The notes below the pieces were generated by a model. The model did not search any database. It was given only the letters and a program-made list of their open reading frames with translations, and was not told the origin of the DNA. A program made the position numbers and the translations under genes. Shown here one piece after another: positions 10,022 to 22,013 of a DNA stretch of 64,000 nucleotides; within the stretch, counting starts at the first letter, position 1, and every line of letters begins with the position of its first letter. Source of the DNA: Ophiura sarsii (lineage: Eukaryota; Echinodermata; Ophiuroidea; Amphilepidida; Ophiuridae); the NCBI GenBank assembly GCA_035610835.1, contig CM069446.1, positions 46,663,625 to 46,727,624 of the forward strand, read 5' to 3'.

Positions 10022-12336
10022 GAAGTGGACCTCTTGATGTGTGAAATACGTTAAATGGCATAGTTTGGGGTCTTGGGTCATCCGGGGTCAAATTATTAAC
10101 CTAGGCAGAAGTGGACCTCTTGATTTAGGAAATACTTTGGGCATAATTTGGGGTCTGGGGTCATCCGGGGTCAACATTTGACCCTAGGTGGAAGTGGACC
10201 TCTTGATGTGGGAAATGCGTTTAAGGCATAGTTCGGAGGTCAAAGTTTAACCCAATATGGAAGCTTACCTCTTGATGTGGAAAATACGTTGAAATGCATA
10301 GTTTGGGGGTCTAGGGTCATCCGGGGTCAAATTATGATCCTAGGTTGAAGTGGACCTCTTGATTTGGGAAATACGTTGAAGGACATTTGTTTGGAGGTCT
10401 GGGGTCATCCGGGGTCAAATTATTAACCTAGGCGGAAGTGGACCTCTTGATTTGGGAAATACTTTGAAGGGCATAATTTGGGGTCTGGGGTCATCCGGGG
10501 TCAACATTTGACCCTAGGTGGAAGTGGACCTCTTGATGTGGGAAATACGTTTAAGGCATAGTTCTGAGGTCTGGGGTCATCCGGGGTCAAATTATTATCC
10601 TAGGCGGGAGTGGAACTTTGAAGGGCATCATTTGGGGGGGGGGGGGGGTCTGTGGTCATCCGGGGTCATATTTTGACCCTAGGTGCAAGTGGACCTCTTG
10701 ATGTGAGAAATACGTTGAAGGACACAGTTTGGAATTCTGGAGTCATCCGGGTTCAACCCTAGGTTGAAGTGTATCTCTTGATGCGGGAAATACGATTAAA
10801 GGCATAGTTCGGAGGTCTGGGGTCATCCGGGGTCAAATTATTAACCTAGGTGGAAGGGGACCTCTTGATTTGGGAAATACGTTGGAAGGGCATAGTTTGG
10901 AGTCTGGGGTCAACCGGGGTCAAATTTTGACCCTAGGTGGAAGTGGACCTCTTGATGTTGAAAATACAATGAAGGACCCAGTTTGGAATTCCGGAGTTAT
11001 CCGGGTTCAACCCGAGGTGGAAGTGGACTTCTTGATACGGGAAGCACGTTGAAAGGCTTAGTTCGGAGTTCTTGGGTCATCCGGGGTCAAATTAGTAACC
11101 TAGGCGGTAGTGGTCGTCTTGATTTGGGTAATACTTTGAAGGGCATAATTTGGGGTCTGGGGGACATCCGGGGTCAACATTTGACCCTAGGTGGAAGTGT
11201 ACCTCTTGATGTAGAAAAAAGCATTTAAAGACATAGTTCGGAGGTCTGGGTCATCCGGGGTCAAATTATTAACCTCGGCGGAAGTGGACCTCTTGATTTG
11301 GGAAATACGTTGGAAGGGCATAATTTGGAGTCATCCGGGTTCAGCCCTAGGTGGAAGTGGATCTCTTGATGCGGGAAAGACGTTTAAAGGCATAGTTCGG
11401 AGGTCTGGGGCCATCCGGTGTCAAATTATTAACCTAGGCGGAAGGGGACCTCTTGATTTAGGAAATACTTTGAAGGGCATAATTTGGGGTCTGGGGTCAT
11501 CCGGGGTCAACATTTGACCCTAGGTGGAAGTGGACCTCTTGATGTGGGAAATACATTTAAGGCATAGTTCGGAGGTCTGGGGTCATCCGGGGTCAAATTA
11601 TTAACCTAGGCGGGAGTGGAACTTTGCAGGGCATAATTTGGGGGGGGGGGGGGTTCTGTGATCATCCGGGTCATATTTTGACCCTAGGTGGAAGTGGTCC
11701 TCTTGATGTGGAAAATACGTTGAAGGACACAGTTTGGAATTCTGGGAGTCATCCGGGTTCAACCCTAGGTTGAAGTGAATCTCTTGATGCAGGAAATACG
11801 ATTCAAGGCATAGTTCGGAGGTCTGGGGTCATCCGGGGTCAAATTATTAACCTAGGCGGAAGGGGACCTCTTGATTTGGGAAATACGTTGGAAGGGCATA
11901 ATTTGGAGTCTTGTGTCAACCGGGGTCAAATTTTGACCCTAGGTGGAAGTGGACCTCTTGATGTTGGAAATACGTTGAAGGACACAGTTTGGAATTCTGG
12001 AGTCATCCGGGTTCAACCCGAGGTGGAAGTGGACTTCTTGATACGGGAAGCACGTTGAAAGGCTTAGTTCGGAGTTCTTGGGTCATCCGGGGTCAAATTA
12101 TTAAGTTAAACCTAAGTGGAAGTGGAACTCTTGATGTGGGAAATACGTTGAAGGGCATGGTGAAGGGCATGGTTAGATGGTCTTTGGGGTCATCCGGAGT
12201 TAAATTATGACCCAAGATAAACCAATAGCCCCCCCCCCCCCCCACACACACACCCAACAACAACAACAAATAAACCACCAAACCAAACTATGCCATTCAA
12301 CGTATTTTCCACGTCAAGAGGACACAGTCCACACCA
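10022..12336. repeat. ~86-bp minisatellite with 1,006-bp higher-order period
   Basis: About 25 units starting GAAGTGGACCTCTTGAT and containing GTCATCCGGGGTCAA repeat every ~86 bases from 10,022 to about 12,210, with shorter and longer variants. Poly-G runs at 10,634 and 11,640 and two near-identical 60-codon frames at 10,870 and 11,876 are both 1,006 bases apart, showing a higher-order unit. At 12,275-12,336 one monomer occurs in inverse orientation. It shares ATGGCATAGTTTGG with the first monomer at 10,022, whereas most internal units read AGGGCATA, so the array is bounded by inverted terminal monomers. Confidence 0.85.
12229..12275. repeat. Poly-C, CA and CAA simple repeats
   Basis: A 14-base C run is followed by (CA)n and (CAA)n, between the last direct minisatellite unit and the inverted terminal monomer. 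Confidence 0.9.
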
Positions 12337-12839
12337 AAGTTAATGATTAAAAAATGATTTGAATACAGTATTCCAGGTGAAGTTTTGGTAAAAGATATTG
12401 TTTTGTGGTTAAAAATAGTACTTTCATATGGTGAAAAAACCAAAGGGCGTTTATTAGGGGGAGAGCATTTATTTCAAAGAAGGAGGTATATACAATTATG
12501 TTTATATTTAGACGTACGCTTGCTGATCCTCCAGGGAAATTTGACATCAAAATGCCTGGATATTTCTTTAATGTTGTATGGTCTGGAGATCCAAATATGA
12601 AAGAATAATAATAGTTTATGCAAAAGCAATGTTACCTAATTTGCGTATTTCTTTGGTGTCCGGTCCATCCATCTTGAATATCCGGTGTCACATTTTAAAA
12701 TAGTCAATCTCAGTAACTGTATCATACAAACCAAGTTTCTTTTGTTTTAACCCCCCTGAGAACATTGAGCGATTGGTCAGAAAGATACATCATTCATTGT
12801 ACCAATCAGATACATTGTTAGAACAAGCTATCAATATAT

Positions 12840-13022
12840 TTTATAAAGTCTACCTCAAGGATTACTGAACCAATACTAGACATGTTTGTACTTAGTCTAT
12901 TATAATGCACATCTCACGGTGATTCCAAATATGGTGATGAAATTCAATAATTTTCATATTGTTGAAACATTTTAAGAAATTTTTGGACTGTGGTCTGTTA
13001 CGATTGTCGCGCGTGGAAAGTG
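12840..13022. mobile_element. piggyBac-like MITE fragment
   Basis: This segment (TACTGAACCAATACTAGACA, then a GTGATTCCAAATATGGTGATG region) is similar to the 15,222-15,445 element and ends in GCGTGGAAAGTG followed by TTAA at 13,023-13,026. The left end is not clear. Confidence 0.55.
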
Positions 13023-13078
13023 TTAATGAAATGTATGCAGAACTATACCTTTGTAAGCCTCGGTACGACATAAAACTA

Positions 13079-13145
13079 CCACCACCCCACCCTATTCCCC
13101 CACCCCATCCCATCCCATCCCCACCCCATCCCATCCCCACCCCAA
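13079..13145. repeat. CCCCATCCCAT-type simple repeat
   Basis: Pyrimidine-rich tandem repeat of CCCCACCCCATCCCAT units, about 65 bases. It yields proline/histidine-rich frames on one strand and glycine/tryptophan-rich frames on the other, neither meaningful. Confidence 0.95.
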
Positions 13146-14250
13146 TAACCTCGGTTGTCATATGTGGGTAGAATCTCTCATGACATTAGCCAAATGTTAG
13201 CATGCTGGTGCAAGGAAGGTACAATATTGTAATATGTAGAGTTTTTCAAAATTTCTCGATGGCAAAACGCTTTATACATCACGCTTTTCAGACGATGGCG
13301 GCCACGCGTCTCGGACGACACAATATGGCAACAGGAGTGCACCATTTAGAAATATTTTTAACAGTCATCGCCCGGTTAACGATGAAAATAATTTAAAAAA
13401 TAGCATTTACAATGGAGTTGGTTAGCCAACTCCAACGGTTTTCAATTTTTCAAAATTATAAGATTAACAGTCGCGATTACGTATTATTCCAATACGAATT
13501 CAAAATTTAAGTTTCGCGTGGCCAATGTCTTGATCATATTTGCTGCACTGTCAGAAGAAGGAAAGGATTTACACTACCAACCCCCCTAGACGTCTATTAT
13601 AAGTATGCTAGCGCTTAGTGTACTATTTTAGTCCTCCCAATATTACCTGTAACGTGAGAGTTAATGAAGCGTAATAGCTACACTTGCTGGAGATACAAAG
13701 CAATATTGCAAACGTAAATTTATTTTGGTTTTATTTTGGCCAAATTAAGAAAAAAGGTTGGTTTTCCTCGACAATCTCTCACGAGGATAGGCATGCAGAA
13801 TCTTTTTTTCTGCAAAGGTTGCCAAATGCTGGCTAATACCCAACTTAAAATGCCTATATAAGTCACAATATGCTGGGCATATTTCATAACTTTTCCACTA
13901 AATAAAATTTTGAAATTAAGAATGTCAACACTTTTAAACGAAAAATAAAATGGTTTTGGAAAATTTGTAATCGTGGTATACGATTTTCTCAAGTACAATA
14001 AAAGTGAAACTCAACTTTTTATTTATTTAAAGAATCACGAGGTGGTACGTTACAAGCGAGGACTATTTAAAGCGTTTCTTCGCAAGATGTAATAACAATA
14101 ATCTTACCTAATCTGCCATATATGGGCAAATTTGAAAATGGTATTTACTCACCATGCTCACTGCTTTGAGTCTCTTCCTTTATAAATTCCTATACAGAAA
14201 AGGTTGGCAGTCTATGATCAATCACAACATCGACTATATAGCAGCTAGAC
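13146..14250. other. Non-coding, nothing recognised
   Basis: Single-copy-looking AT-rich DNA. Short frames have no recognisable motifs. Confidence 0.4.
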
Positions 14251-14253
14251 TAC

Positions 14254-14254
<1 letters not shown>

Positions 14255-14286
<32 letters not shown>
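14255..14286. repeat. 32-base poly-C run
   Basis: Uninterrupted C homopolymer. Its length is likely approximate in any assembly. Confidence 0.95.
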
Positions 14287-14289
<3 letters not shown>

Positions 14290-15221
14290 ATTCAATATTG
14301 CTGTACGGTCGCTAAAGCTGTACTAAGAGCCTGCAAGATAGCGACGTATGAAGACGACAGAGAGTCTCAGGTTAACAAAGCAGCACTAGGAGCAAATACG
14401 ACGCATCTCGTCATAAAGTAATCTTGTCGGCCAGGTTTATTTTGAGATACAAGGCAAACTAGTTGGTAAAATAAAGGACAATAGAAAGCAAAACACAACT
14501 TGATTTCCTTACAATTTCGAAAGTATAACTTCAATTTCCAAAAAGTATAGATATCAGTGCAAAGCTTAATCAATTCGCTTTCAGATTTTGTCAAAATCTC
14601 ATATTTTTTTCAAAAGTTGATAAACTGTACCTTTTTGCGTCGCATTTACGGAATATCTTTACGGAGAAAATTGTTGGCAGACTCTGATTGGCCAATTGCC
14701 ACATAGAGTGTACAACAACAGCGGGTTGGGCAGCGTGGACAAATTCTGTTGTGTATGATCATATCGAATTGGTGCACCGTTCGAAATAGACGGACTCTTG
14801 TTTGGTGTGGTACTGTGCAGATACCTATTCACTAGCTGTCTTGGATAGACGATCTTGTACTGGGCCAGGTCTTCTTGCAACCATACATCAGTTATATCTC
14901 GCCAACATTTAACTGCAAAGGGAAACAAATCTGTCTAAAATTCCTTTCATCTTTGAACTCCGCGTCACGTTAGGTACCATCTGGCGCTTAAGTTAGTGCA
15001 AAGGAAACACACCTTTGTCTGCAATTTTCTTCATCATCTTTGCTGCATTTTCGGTCACGGTAAGTACAACGTTAATTTATCAGTTAAATAGGCCACCTCC
15101 ACCAATATTTTACTGCTAAGGGACACAAATCTATCTACAATTTTCTTCATCCTCTTTGCTGCACTGTCACGGTAAGTACAACGTCAGTGCATCAGTTATA
15201 AATCACCAACATTTTATTTAA

Positions 15222-15445
15222 CACTTTCCACGCGGCTATTAATTTTACCATGTACAAAACTGATTTTTCAGAAACCTTTCCCACCTTTCAAAGTCTTATC
15301 TCATGAACTGCTGAACCAATTCTAGGCATATTTGTACTTATATTAATGCATCTATCATGATGATTCCAAAATAATATTGTGATGAGATTCAATAATGTTG
15401 ACATAAGTTGAAACAGATAGTGATGGAGCAGTCGCGTGGAAAATG
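15222..15445. mobile_element. piggyBac-like MITE with TTAA duplication
   Basis: A 224-bp element with TTAA immediately outside both ends (15,218-15,221 and 15,446-15,449). The termini CACTTTCCACGCG and its near-complement CGCGTGGAAAATG form inverted repeats. The flanking satellite normally contains TTTTAAGAGAAAC here, so the empty site can be read from neighbouring units. TTAA duplication is the piggyBac hallmark; no transposase is encoded. Confidence 0.8.
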
Positions 15446-16189
15446 TTAAAGAGAAACACATCTATGTACACCCCTCTTAATAATCTTTGCACATCCAGTC
15501 ATGGTAAGAATAACGTTAGTGCATCCGTTTAATATACCTCCAATATTTTACTTTAAAGAAAACAAATCTATCTATCATTTTCTTCATCATCTTTGCACAT
15601 CCAGTCACGGTAAGTATAACGTTAGTGTGTCCGTTATATACATCCGACATTTTACTGTTAAGAATTATCTTCCAGTCACGGAAGATAATTCTATCTACAC
15701 TTTTCTTCATCACCGTAGCTTCACATCAAGTCACGGTAAGTACAACGTTAGTGCATTAGTTATATACCTCCGATATTTTATTACTGCTACGAGACATAAA
15801 CCTGTTTGAAAATGTTTATATTATGTGTGCTGCTCTACCAGTCTTGGTATGTTATGCATCATCTATCAGTTATATATCACCAACATTTTACCGCTAAGAG
15901 GAACAAATTAAGAATCTACAAATGTCTTCATCGTATTTTCACATCCAGTCACGGTGAGTACAACGTTACACCAACATTTTACTGCTAAGAGAAACAAATT
16001 AAGAATCTACAAATGTCTTCATCATATTTGCACATCCAGCCACGGTAAGTACAACGTTAGTGCATCAGTTAATATGTATCACTAACATTTTACTGCTAGG
16101 AGGATTAAATCTGTCTACAAATTTAGTTATTAATTTTTCACATCGTCACCGTAAGAACGACGTCAGTGCATCAGTTATAACATTTTATG

Positions 16190-16400
16190 AGAAATAATAT
16201 CAGATTTTTTAGAAACCTTTCCCACCTTTCAAAGTCTTATTTCATGAATTACTGAACCAATTCTAGGCATTTGTATTTATATTAATGCATTTATCACCGT
16301 GATTCCAAATATTGTGATGAGATTCAATAATGTTGACATTTTTAAAACATTTTGTGAAATTTTGGAACAGTCGTCTGCAGACGCCTGCAGCGTGAAAAAT
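16190..16400. mobile_element. piggyBac-like MITE, degraded copy
   Basis: Shares the interior of the 15.2-kb element (AAACCTTTCCCACCTTTCAA and CATTTATCACCGTGATTCC) and ends with GCGTGAAAAATATTAA. The left terminal repeat is lost. Confidence 0.65.
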
Positions 16401-17056
16401 ATTAAAGAGAAACAAATCTATGTACACATTTCTTCATCATCTTTGCACATCCAGTCATGGTAAGTATAACGTTAGTGCATCCGTTATATACCTCCAATAT
16501 TCTACCTTAAAGAGAAACAAATCTGTCTATAATTTTCTTCATCATCTTTGCACATCCAGTCACGGTAAGTATAACGTTAGTGGATCCGTTATATATCACC
16601 AACATTTTACTGCAAATATAAATCTATCTACACTTTTCTTCATCACCGTAGTTTCACTTCAAGTCACGGTAAATACAACGTTAGTTTATCAGTTATACAC
16701 CACCAACATGTTACTACAAAGAGAGACTACTAAGAGAAACAAATCTGTCTACAACTTGCTTCATCATATTAACACATCCAGTCACGGTAAAAATACAACG
16801 TTAGTGCATCAGTTATATCTCACCAACATTTTACTCATATAATAATTTTTATATCGTATATATAATATAATATAAAGCAGTTTACCAACCCTCGGTGTTT
16901 ACAATAGACAATATAACAACAAAAATTAACACCACCGGCGAATGTCCCAACGAAAAATAAGCAGAGAAACAAATATATCTACTATGTTCTTGATCATCTT
17001 TGCTGCACATCCAGTCACGGTAAGTACAATGTTAGTGCATCAGTTATAAATCATCA

Positions 17057-18118
17057 ACATTTTCCTGCTAAGAGAAACAAATCTGTCTACAAATTTCTTG
17101 ATCATCTTTGCTGCTCCTCCAGTCACGGTAAGTACAACGTTAGTTCACTAATATATACCTCCAACATTTTGCTACTAAGAGAAACAAGTCTGTCTACAAA
17201 TGTCTTGATCATATTTGCACATCCATTCTCGGTAAGTACAACGTTAGTGCATCAGTTATGTATCACCAACATTGTACTGCTGAGATGAACAAATCTGTCT
17301 ACAAATATGTCTGGATTATCTTTGTTGCACCTCCAGTCACGGCAAATACAACGTTAGTGCACTAGTTATATATTTCCAACATTTTTAAAGACATAATTCT
17401 GTCTACAAATATATCTTGATCATCTTTACACGTCCAGTCACGGTAAAAACAACGCTAGTGCATCAGTTATATATAACCAACATTTCACTGCAAAGAGGAT
17501 TAAATATGTCTACAAATTTCGTCATCCTTTTTGCACATAGCATCTACGATGTTAGTGCATCAGTTATAATATATCACCAACATTTTACTGCTTAGTGAAA
17601 CAATATGTCTACAAATAGTTCTTAATCATCTTTACACATCCAGTCACGGTAAATACAACGTTAGTGCATCAGTTGTATCACCAACATTTTACTGCTAAGA
17701 TAAACAAATCTGTCTACAAATATGTCTTGATTATCTTTGCTGCACCTCCTGTCACGGGGAGTACAACGTTAGTGCACTAGATACCTCCAACATTTTAAGA
17801 GACATTATTTTGTCTACAAATATTTCTTGATCATCTTTACACATCCAGTCACGGTAAGTACAACGTTAGTGCATCAGTTATATGTATCAACAACATCTTA
17901 CTACCAAGATAAACAAATCTGTCTACAAATATTTCTTGACCATCTTTACTGCATTTCCAGTCACGATGAAAACAACGTTAGTGCATCAGTTATATATGCA
18001 AAACATTTGACTGCTAAGAGAAACAAATCTGTCTACACATTTCTTGATCATCTCGGCTGCCCCCCACCCCCCCCCCCCCTCGGCTGCCCCCCCCCCCCCC
18101 CCCCCCCACACACACACA
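17057..18118 (+). repeat. Satellite block a, copy 1
   Basis: About ten satellite units ending in a poly-C/(CA)n run. The same block recurs at 20,961-22,008 (offset 3,906) and 23,410-24,446 (offset 6,354 from this copy, 2,448 from the second). Confidence 0.75.
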
Positions 18119-18514
18119 CTCACGGTACGTACAACGTTAATGTTTCAGTTATATTTTACCAACATTTTAAGAAAAGTAATTCTGTCTAAAAATATTTCTT
18201 GATCATCTGTAAACATCCATTTACGGTAAAGTACAACATTTGTGCATCAGTTATATATCACCAACAATTTACGGCTAAGATTAACTAATCTATTATATTC
18301 ATAATATAAGTTAAAAGTTTAACGAGTTCGCCGTCGGACTAGTTTTAATCTGTCAAGCTTTCGTCAGGATTAGCTCTGACTTCTTCAGGACCAAATTATT
18401 ATAATATTTAGCAAAACATAGAGATTGCCACTTCTCTATTGTTATCATCATTTTGGCTGCCGCTTGCCTGATGATTTAAGAGTAGGTGCCCTTTCCTACA
18501 TGTAAACAAATGGT

Positions 18515-18530
18515 GGCTCTGAAAAGAGCC
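18515..18530 (-). other. Histone-mRNA-type 3' stem-loop sequence
   Basis: On the minus strand this reads GGCTCTTTTCAGAGCC followed by ACCA, an exact match to the 16-base metazoan replication-dependent histone mRNA stem-loop (6-bp stem, 4-base loop) and its usual 3' flank. That structure is normally bound by stem-loop-binding protein and directs U7-dependent 3' processing. No histone coding sequence lies upstream, so function here is not implied. Confidence 0.7.
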
Positions 18531-18570
18531 GTTCAGATGGATTGCCGCTTTTCCACTAAACAGATATGGT

Positions 18571-18586
18571 GGCTCTGAAAAGAGCT
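18571..18586 (-). other. Second histone-type stem-loop, one base altered
   Basis: Minus strand AGCTCTTTTCAGAGCC followed by ACCA. It differs from the first by loss of the outermost G of the stem, so the first base pair is broken. It lies 56 bases from its neighbour. Confidence 0.65.
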
Positions 18587-19329
18587 CTTCACGTAGGTTG
18601 CCACTGACCTACTATAAATTTGGCTCTAATAGAACCTCCAAAGGACTGCCCTTTGACCAATGGAAATAATGTAGAGACTGCCCTTGTCTACTACAGACTG
18701 CAACAAGTCTAATGCACAGTATTGCGGTTGCACTTATCTGTAAAGATCGTTTAACAAATCTGTCTACAAATTTCTTGATCATATTTGCACATCCAATCAC
18801 GGTAAGTCCAACGTTAGTGCATCAGTTATGTATCACTAACATCGTACTGCTAAGATAAACAAATATGTCTACAGATATTTCTTGACCATCTATACTGAAA
18901 TTGCAGTAACGATGAAAACAACGTTATATATAGTTCATCAGTTATATATGCAAAACATTTTACTGCTAATAGAAACAAATATGTCTACACATTTATTTAT
19001 CATCTTGTCTGCACCTCCACTCATGGTTAGTATATACAACGTAGTGCATCAGTTATAATGTATATCACCATTACTTTAGGAGAAATTATCTGTCTACAAG
19101 TATTTCTTGATCATCCAATCTCGGTAAGTACAACGTTAAGGTATCAGTTATATATCACCAACATTTTACTGCAAAGAGGAACAAATATGCCTACGAATGT
19201 CTTGATCAATTTTGAACATCGTCACTGTAGGTACAACGTTAGTGTATCCGTTATACACCTTCAACATGTGAACATATTTGCTGCACGTCAAGTCATGGTA
19301 AGTACAAATGCATCAGTTACATATCAGAT

Positions 19330-19530
19330 CTTTCATAAACCTTTTTCACCTTTCAAAGTATTATCTAATGAATCACTGAACCAATTATAGGCATTTGTAC
19401 TTGTATTAATGCATTTATCATGGTGATTCCAAATATTGTGATGAAATTCAATAATATTGACATTTTTGAAACATTTTGTGACATTTTGGAACAGTCGTCT
19501 GCAGACGCCTGCAGCGTGGAAAATATTAAA
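19330..19530. mobile_element. piggyBac-like MITE in block b, copy 1
   Basis: Same interior as the 15.2-kb element (CACCTTTCAAAGTATTATC, GTGATTCCAAATATTGTGATG) and a GCGTGGAAAATATTAA right end. The left end is eroded. It was duplicated with block b (see 25,664-25,864). Confidence 0.65.
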
Positions 19531-19565
19531 GAGAAACAAATCTATGTACACATTTCTTTATCAAC

Positions 19566-20960
19566 TTTGCACATCCAGTCATGGTAAGTATAACGTTAGT
19601 GCATCCGTTATATACCTCCAATATTTTACTTTAAAGAAAAACAAATCTGTCTATAATTTTCTTCATCATCTTTGCACATCCAGTCACGGTAAGTATGACG
19701 TTAGTGCATCAGTTGTATCACCAACATTTTACTGCTAAGAAAGACAAACCTGTCTACAATTTTCTTCATCTTTGCAGACCGAGTCACGGATTAGGTACAA
19801 CGTTAATGTATCAGATATAAAGACAGCAAAAAAAGTAACTCGGCTGTTGTAAAAGCACCTATAATTTTAAAATTGTTACTCATATTCTAAAAATGAATAC
19901 CAGGAGACGGAAAATTTAATTACGGTAATTTTGACACCTTGTTTGTTAAAATCGATAAAGTATTGTTATCGCGGTATGTGCTTACAGATGAAAAGTGCCC
20001 ATTTCCATTGTTGCAGTAACTCCTATTGATCTCTCTGATTCAGCGTGAAGATAATAGCGGGAATGTTGACCATCTTTACTGCACTTCTTGTTAAAAACAT
20101 TTTACTGCTAAGACACAAATCATCTTGGATGCACCTTCACTCACGATTAATACAACGTTAGTGTTTCAGTTATATTTCATCAACATTTTAAGAGAAACAA
20201 TTATGTCATCTGTACGCATCCAGTCACGGTAAGTACAACGTTAGCGCATCAGTTATATATCACTAACATTCTACTGTTTGTTAAACAAATTTGTCTACAA
20301 ATAGTTCTCGATCATCTTTACACATTCAGTCCCAGTAAGTACTGCATTATATCCAACATATTACCACAAAGAGAAACAAATCTGTCTACAAATGTCTCTA
20401 TTATCTTTTCACATCGTCACAGTAGGTATATACAACGTTAGTGCATCAGTTATATACATGTACCTCCAACAGTTGGACATCTTTGCTTCATCTGAAGTCA
20501 CAGCATAAGTACAACGTTTGTGCATCAGCTATTATATCACAAACATTGTTCTGCCAAGAGAAACAAATCTCTCTACAAATGTCTTTATTGTAAATGTACA
20601 CCCAGTCACGGTAAGTACAACGTTAGTGCATCAGTTATACATTATCAACATTTTACTGCTAAGAGAAACAAATCTGTCTACAAATGTCTTGGTCATTATT
20701 GCACATCCTCACGGTAAGTACAACGTTAGTGCACCAGTTATATACCTCCAACATTTGAACATCTTTGCTGCATCTCAAGTAACAGTAAGTACAACGTGTG
20801 CATCAGTTATATATCACCAACATTCTAAGAGAAAAAATCATGTCTACAAATAGTTCTTGATCTAGTTTACACATCCAGTCACGGTAAGTACAATGCTAAT
20901 GTATCAGGTTTTGTTTACACATCTAGTCACGGTCCGGTAAGTACAATGCTAATATATCAC
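19566..20960 (+). repeat. Satellite block c, copy 1
   Basis: About 1.4 kb of satellite with a distinctive non-satellite stretch near 19,820-20,060 (GTAACTCGGCTGTTGTAAAA onward). It recurs at 22,014-23,408 (offset 2,448) and about 25,900-27,300 (offset 6,334). Confidence 0.75.
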
Positions 20961-22008
20961 CAACATTTTCCTGCTAAGATAAACAAATCTGTCTACAAAT
21001 TTCTTGATCATCTTTGCTGCTCCTCCAGTCACGGTAAGTACAACGTTAGTTCACTAATATATACCTCCAACATTTTGCTACTAAGAGAAACAAGTCTGTC
21101 TACAAATGTCTTGATCATATTTGCACATCCATTCTCGGTAAGTACAACGTTAGTGCATCAGTTATGTATCACCAACATTGTACTGCTGAGATGAACAAAT
21201 CTGTCTACAAATATGTCTGGATTATCTTTGTTGCACCTCCAGTCACGGCAAATACAACGTTAGTGCACTAGTTATATATTTCCAACATTTTTAAAGACAT
21301 AATTCTGTCTACAAATATATCTTGATAATCTTTACACGTCCAGTCACGGTAAAAACAACGCTAGTGCATCAGTTATATATAACCAACATTTCACTGCAAA
21401 GAGGATTAAATATGTCTACAAATTTCGTCATCCTTTTTGCACATAGCATCTACGATGTTAGTGCATCAGTTATAATATATCACCAACATTTTACTGCTTA
21501 GTGAAACAATATGTCTACAAATAGTTCTTAATCATCTTTACACATCCAGTCACGGTAAATACAACGTTAGTGCATCAGTTGTATCACCAACATTTTACTG
21601 CTAAGATAAACAAATCTGTCTACAAATATGTCTTGATTATCTTTGCTGCACCTCCTGTCACGGGGAGTACAACGTTAGTGCACTAGATACCTCCAACATT
21701 TTAAGAGACATTATTTTGTCTACAAATATTTCTTGATCATCTTTACACATCCAGTCACGGTAAGTACAACGTTAGTGCATCAGTTATATGTATCAACAAC
21801 ATCTTACTACCAAGATAAACAAATCTGTCTACAAATATTTCTTGACCATCTTTACTGCATTTCCAGTCACGATGAAAACAACGTTAGTGCATCAGTTATA
21901 TATGCAAAACATTTGACTGCTAAGAGAAACAAATCTGTCTACACATTTCTTGATCATCTCGGCTGCCCCCCACCCCCCCCCCCCCCCCCCCCCCCACACA
22001 CACACACT
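20961..22008 (+). repeat. Satellite block a, copy 2
   Basis: Near-identical to 17,057-18,118. It ends in a poly-C/(CA)n run, then joins directly to block c instead of block b, showing recombination at or near the simple repeat. Confidence 0.75.
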
Positions 22009-22013
22009 CAACT

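Larger units (their letters stand above)
18286..18750 (-). mobile_element. Hairpin cassette inserted in satellite, copy 1
   Basis: A 465-bp foreign segment is flanked by TTAAC at 18,281-18,285 and 18,751-18,755, where the satellite consensus is continuous, so it looks like an insertion with a 5-bp target-site duplication. It is built of consecutive short hairpins whose loops are related to TGCCNCTT while the stems differ, for example GTAGG/CCTAC at 18,482-18,499, GTAGGT/ACCTAC at 18,593-18,612 and ATAGAGA/TCTCTAT at 18,418-18,439. Two of the hairpins are histone-type stem-loops on the minus strand. Near 18,345-18,395 the minus strand has CCTGAAGAAG and CTGACGAAAGC, which resemble a hammerhead ribozyme core. 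There is no coding frame. Its class is unknown; a Penelope-like or other ribozyme-bearing retroelement fragment is one possibility. Confidence 0.6.
18118..19566 (+). repeat. Satellite block b, copy 1
   Basis: Satellite units plus a 465-bp hairpin cassette and a piggyBac-like MITE. It recurs at about 24,452-25,900 with a constant offset of 6,334 and only scattered base differences. Confidence 0.8.

Noticed and set aside
9405..10054. Cysteine/alanine-rich frames over the 12-bp minisatellite
   Set aside because: A 12-bp repeat stays open in frame by arithmetic. The minus-strand ORF1-like frame at 9,703-10,017 is the better reading of this stretch.
10870..12210. Repeated 60-80 codon frames (GNTLKG-like) in the minisatellite
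   Set aside because: They follow from the tandem repeat; frames are interrupted and duplicated with the 1,006-bp higher-order unit.
18480..18620. Histone gene 3' ends
   Set aside because: The stem-loop match is exact, but there is no histone coding sequence on either strand and the two copies are only 56 bases apart inside an insertion.
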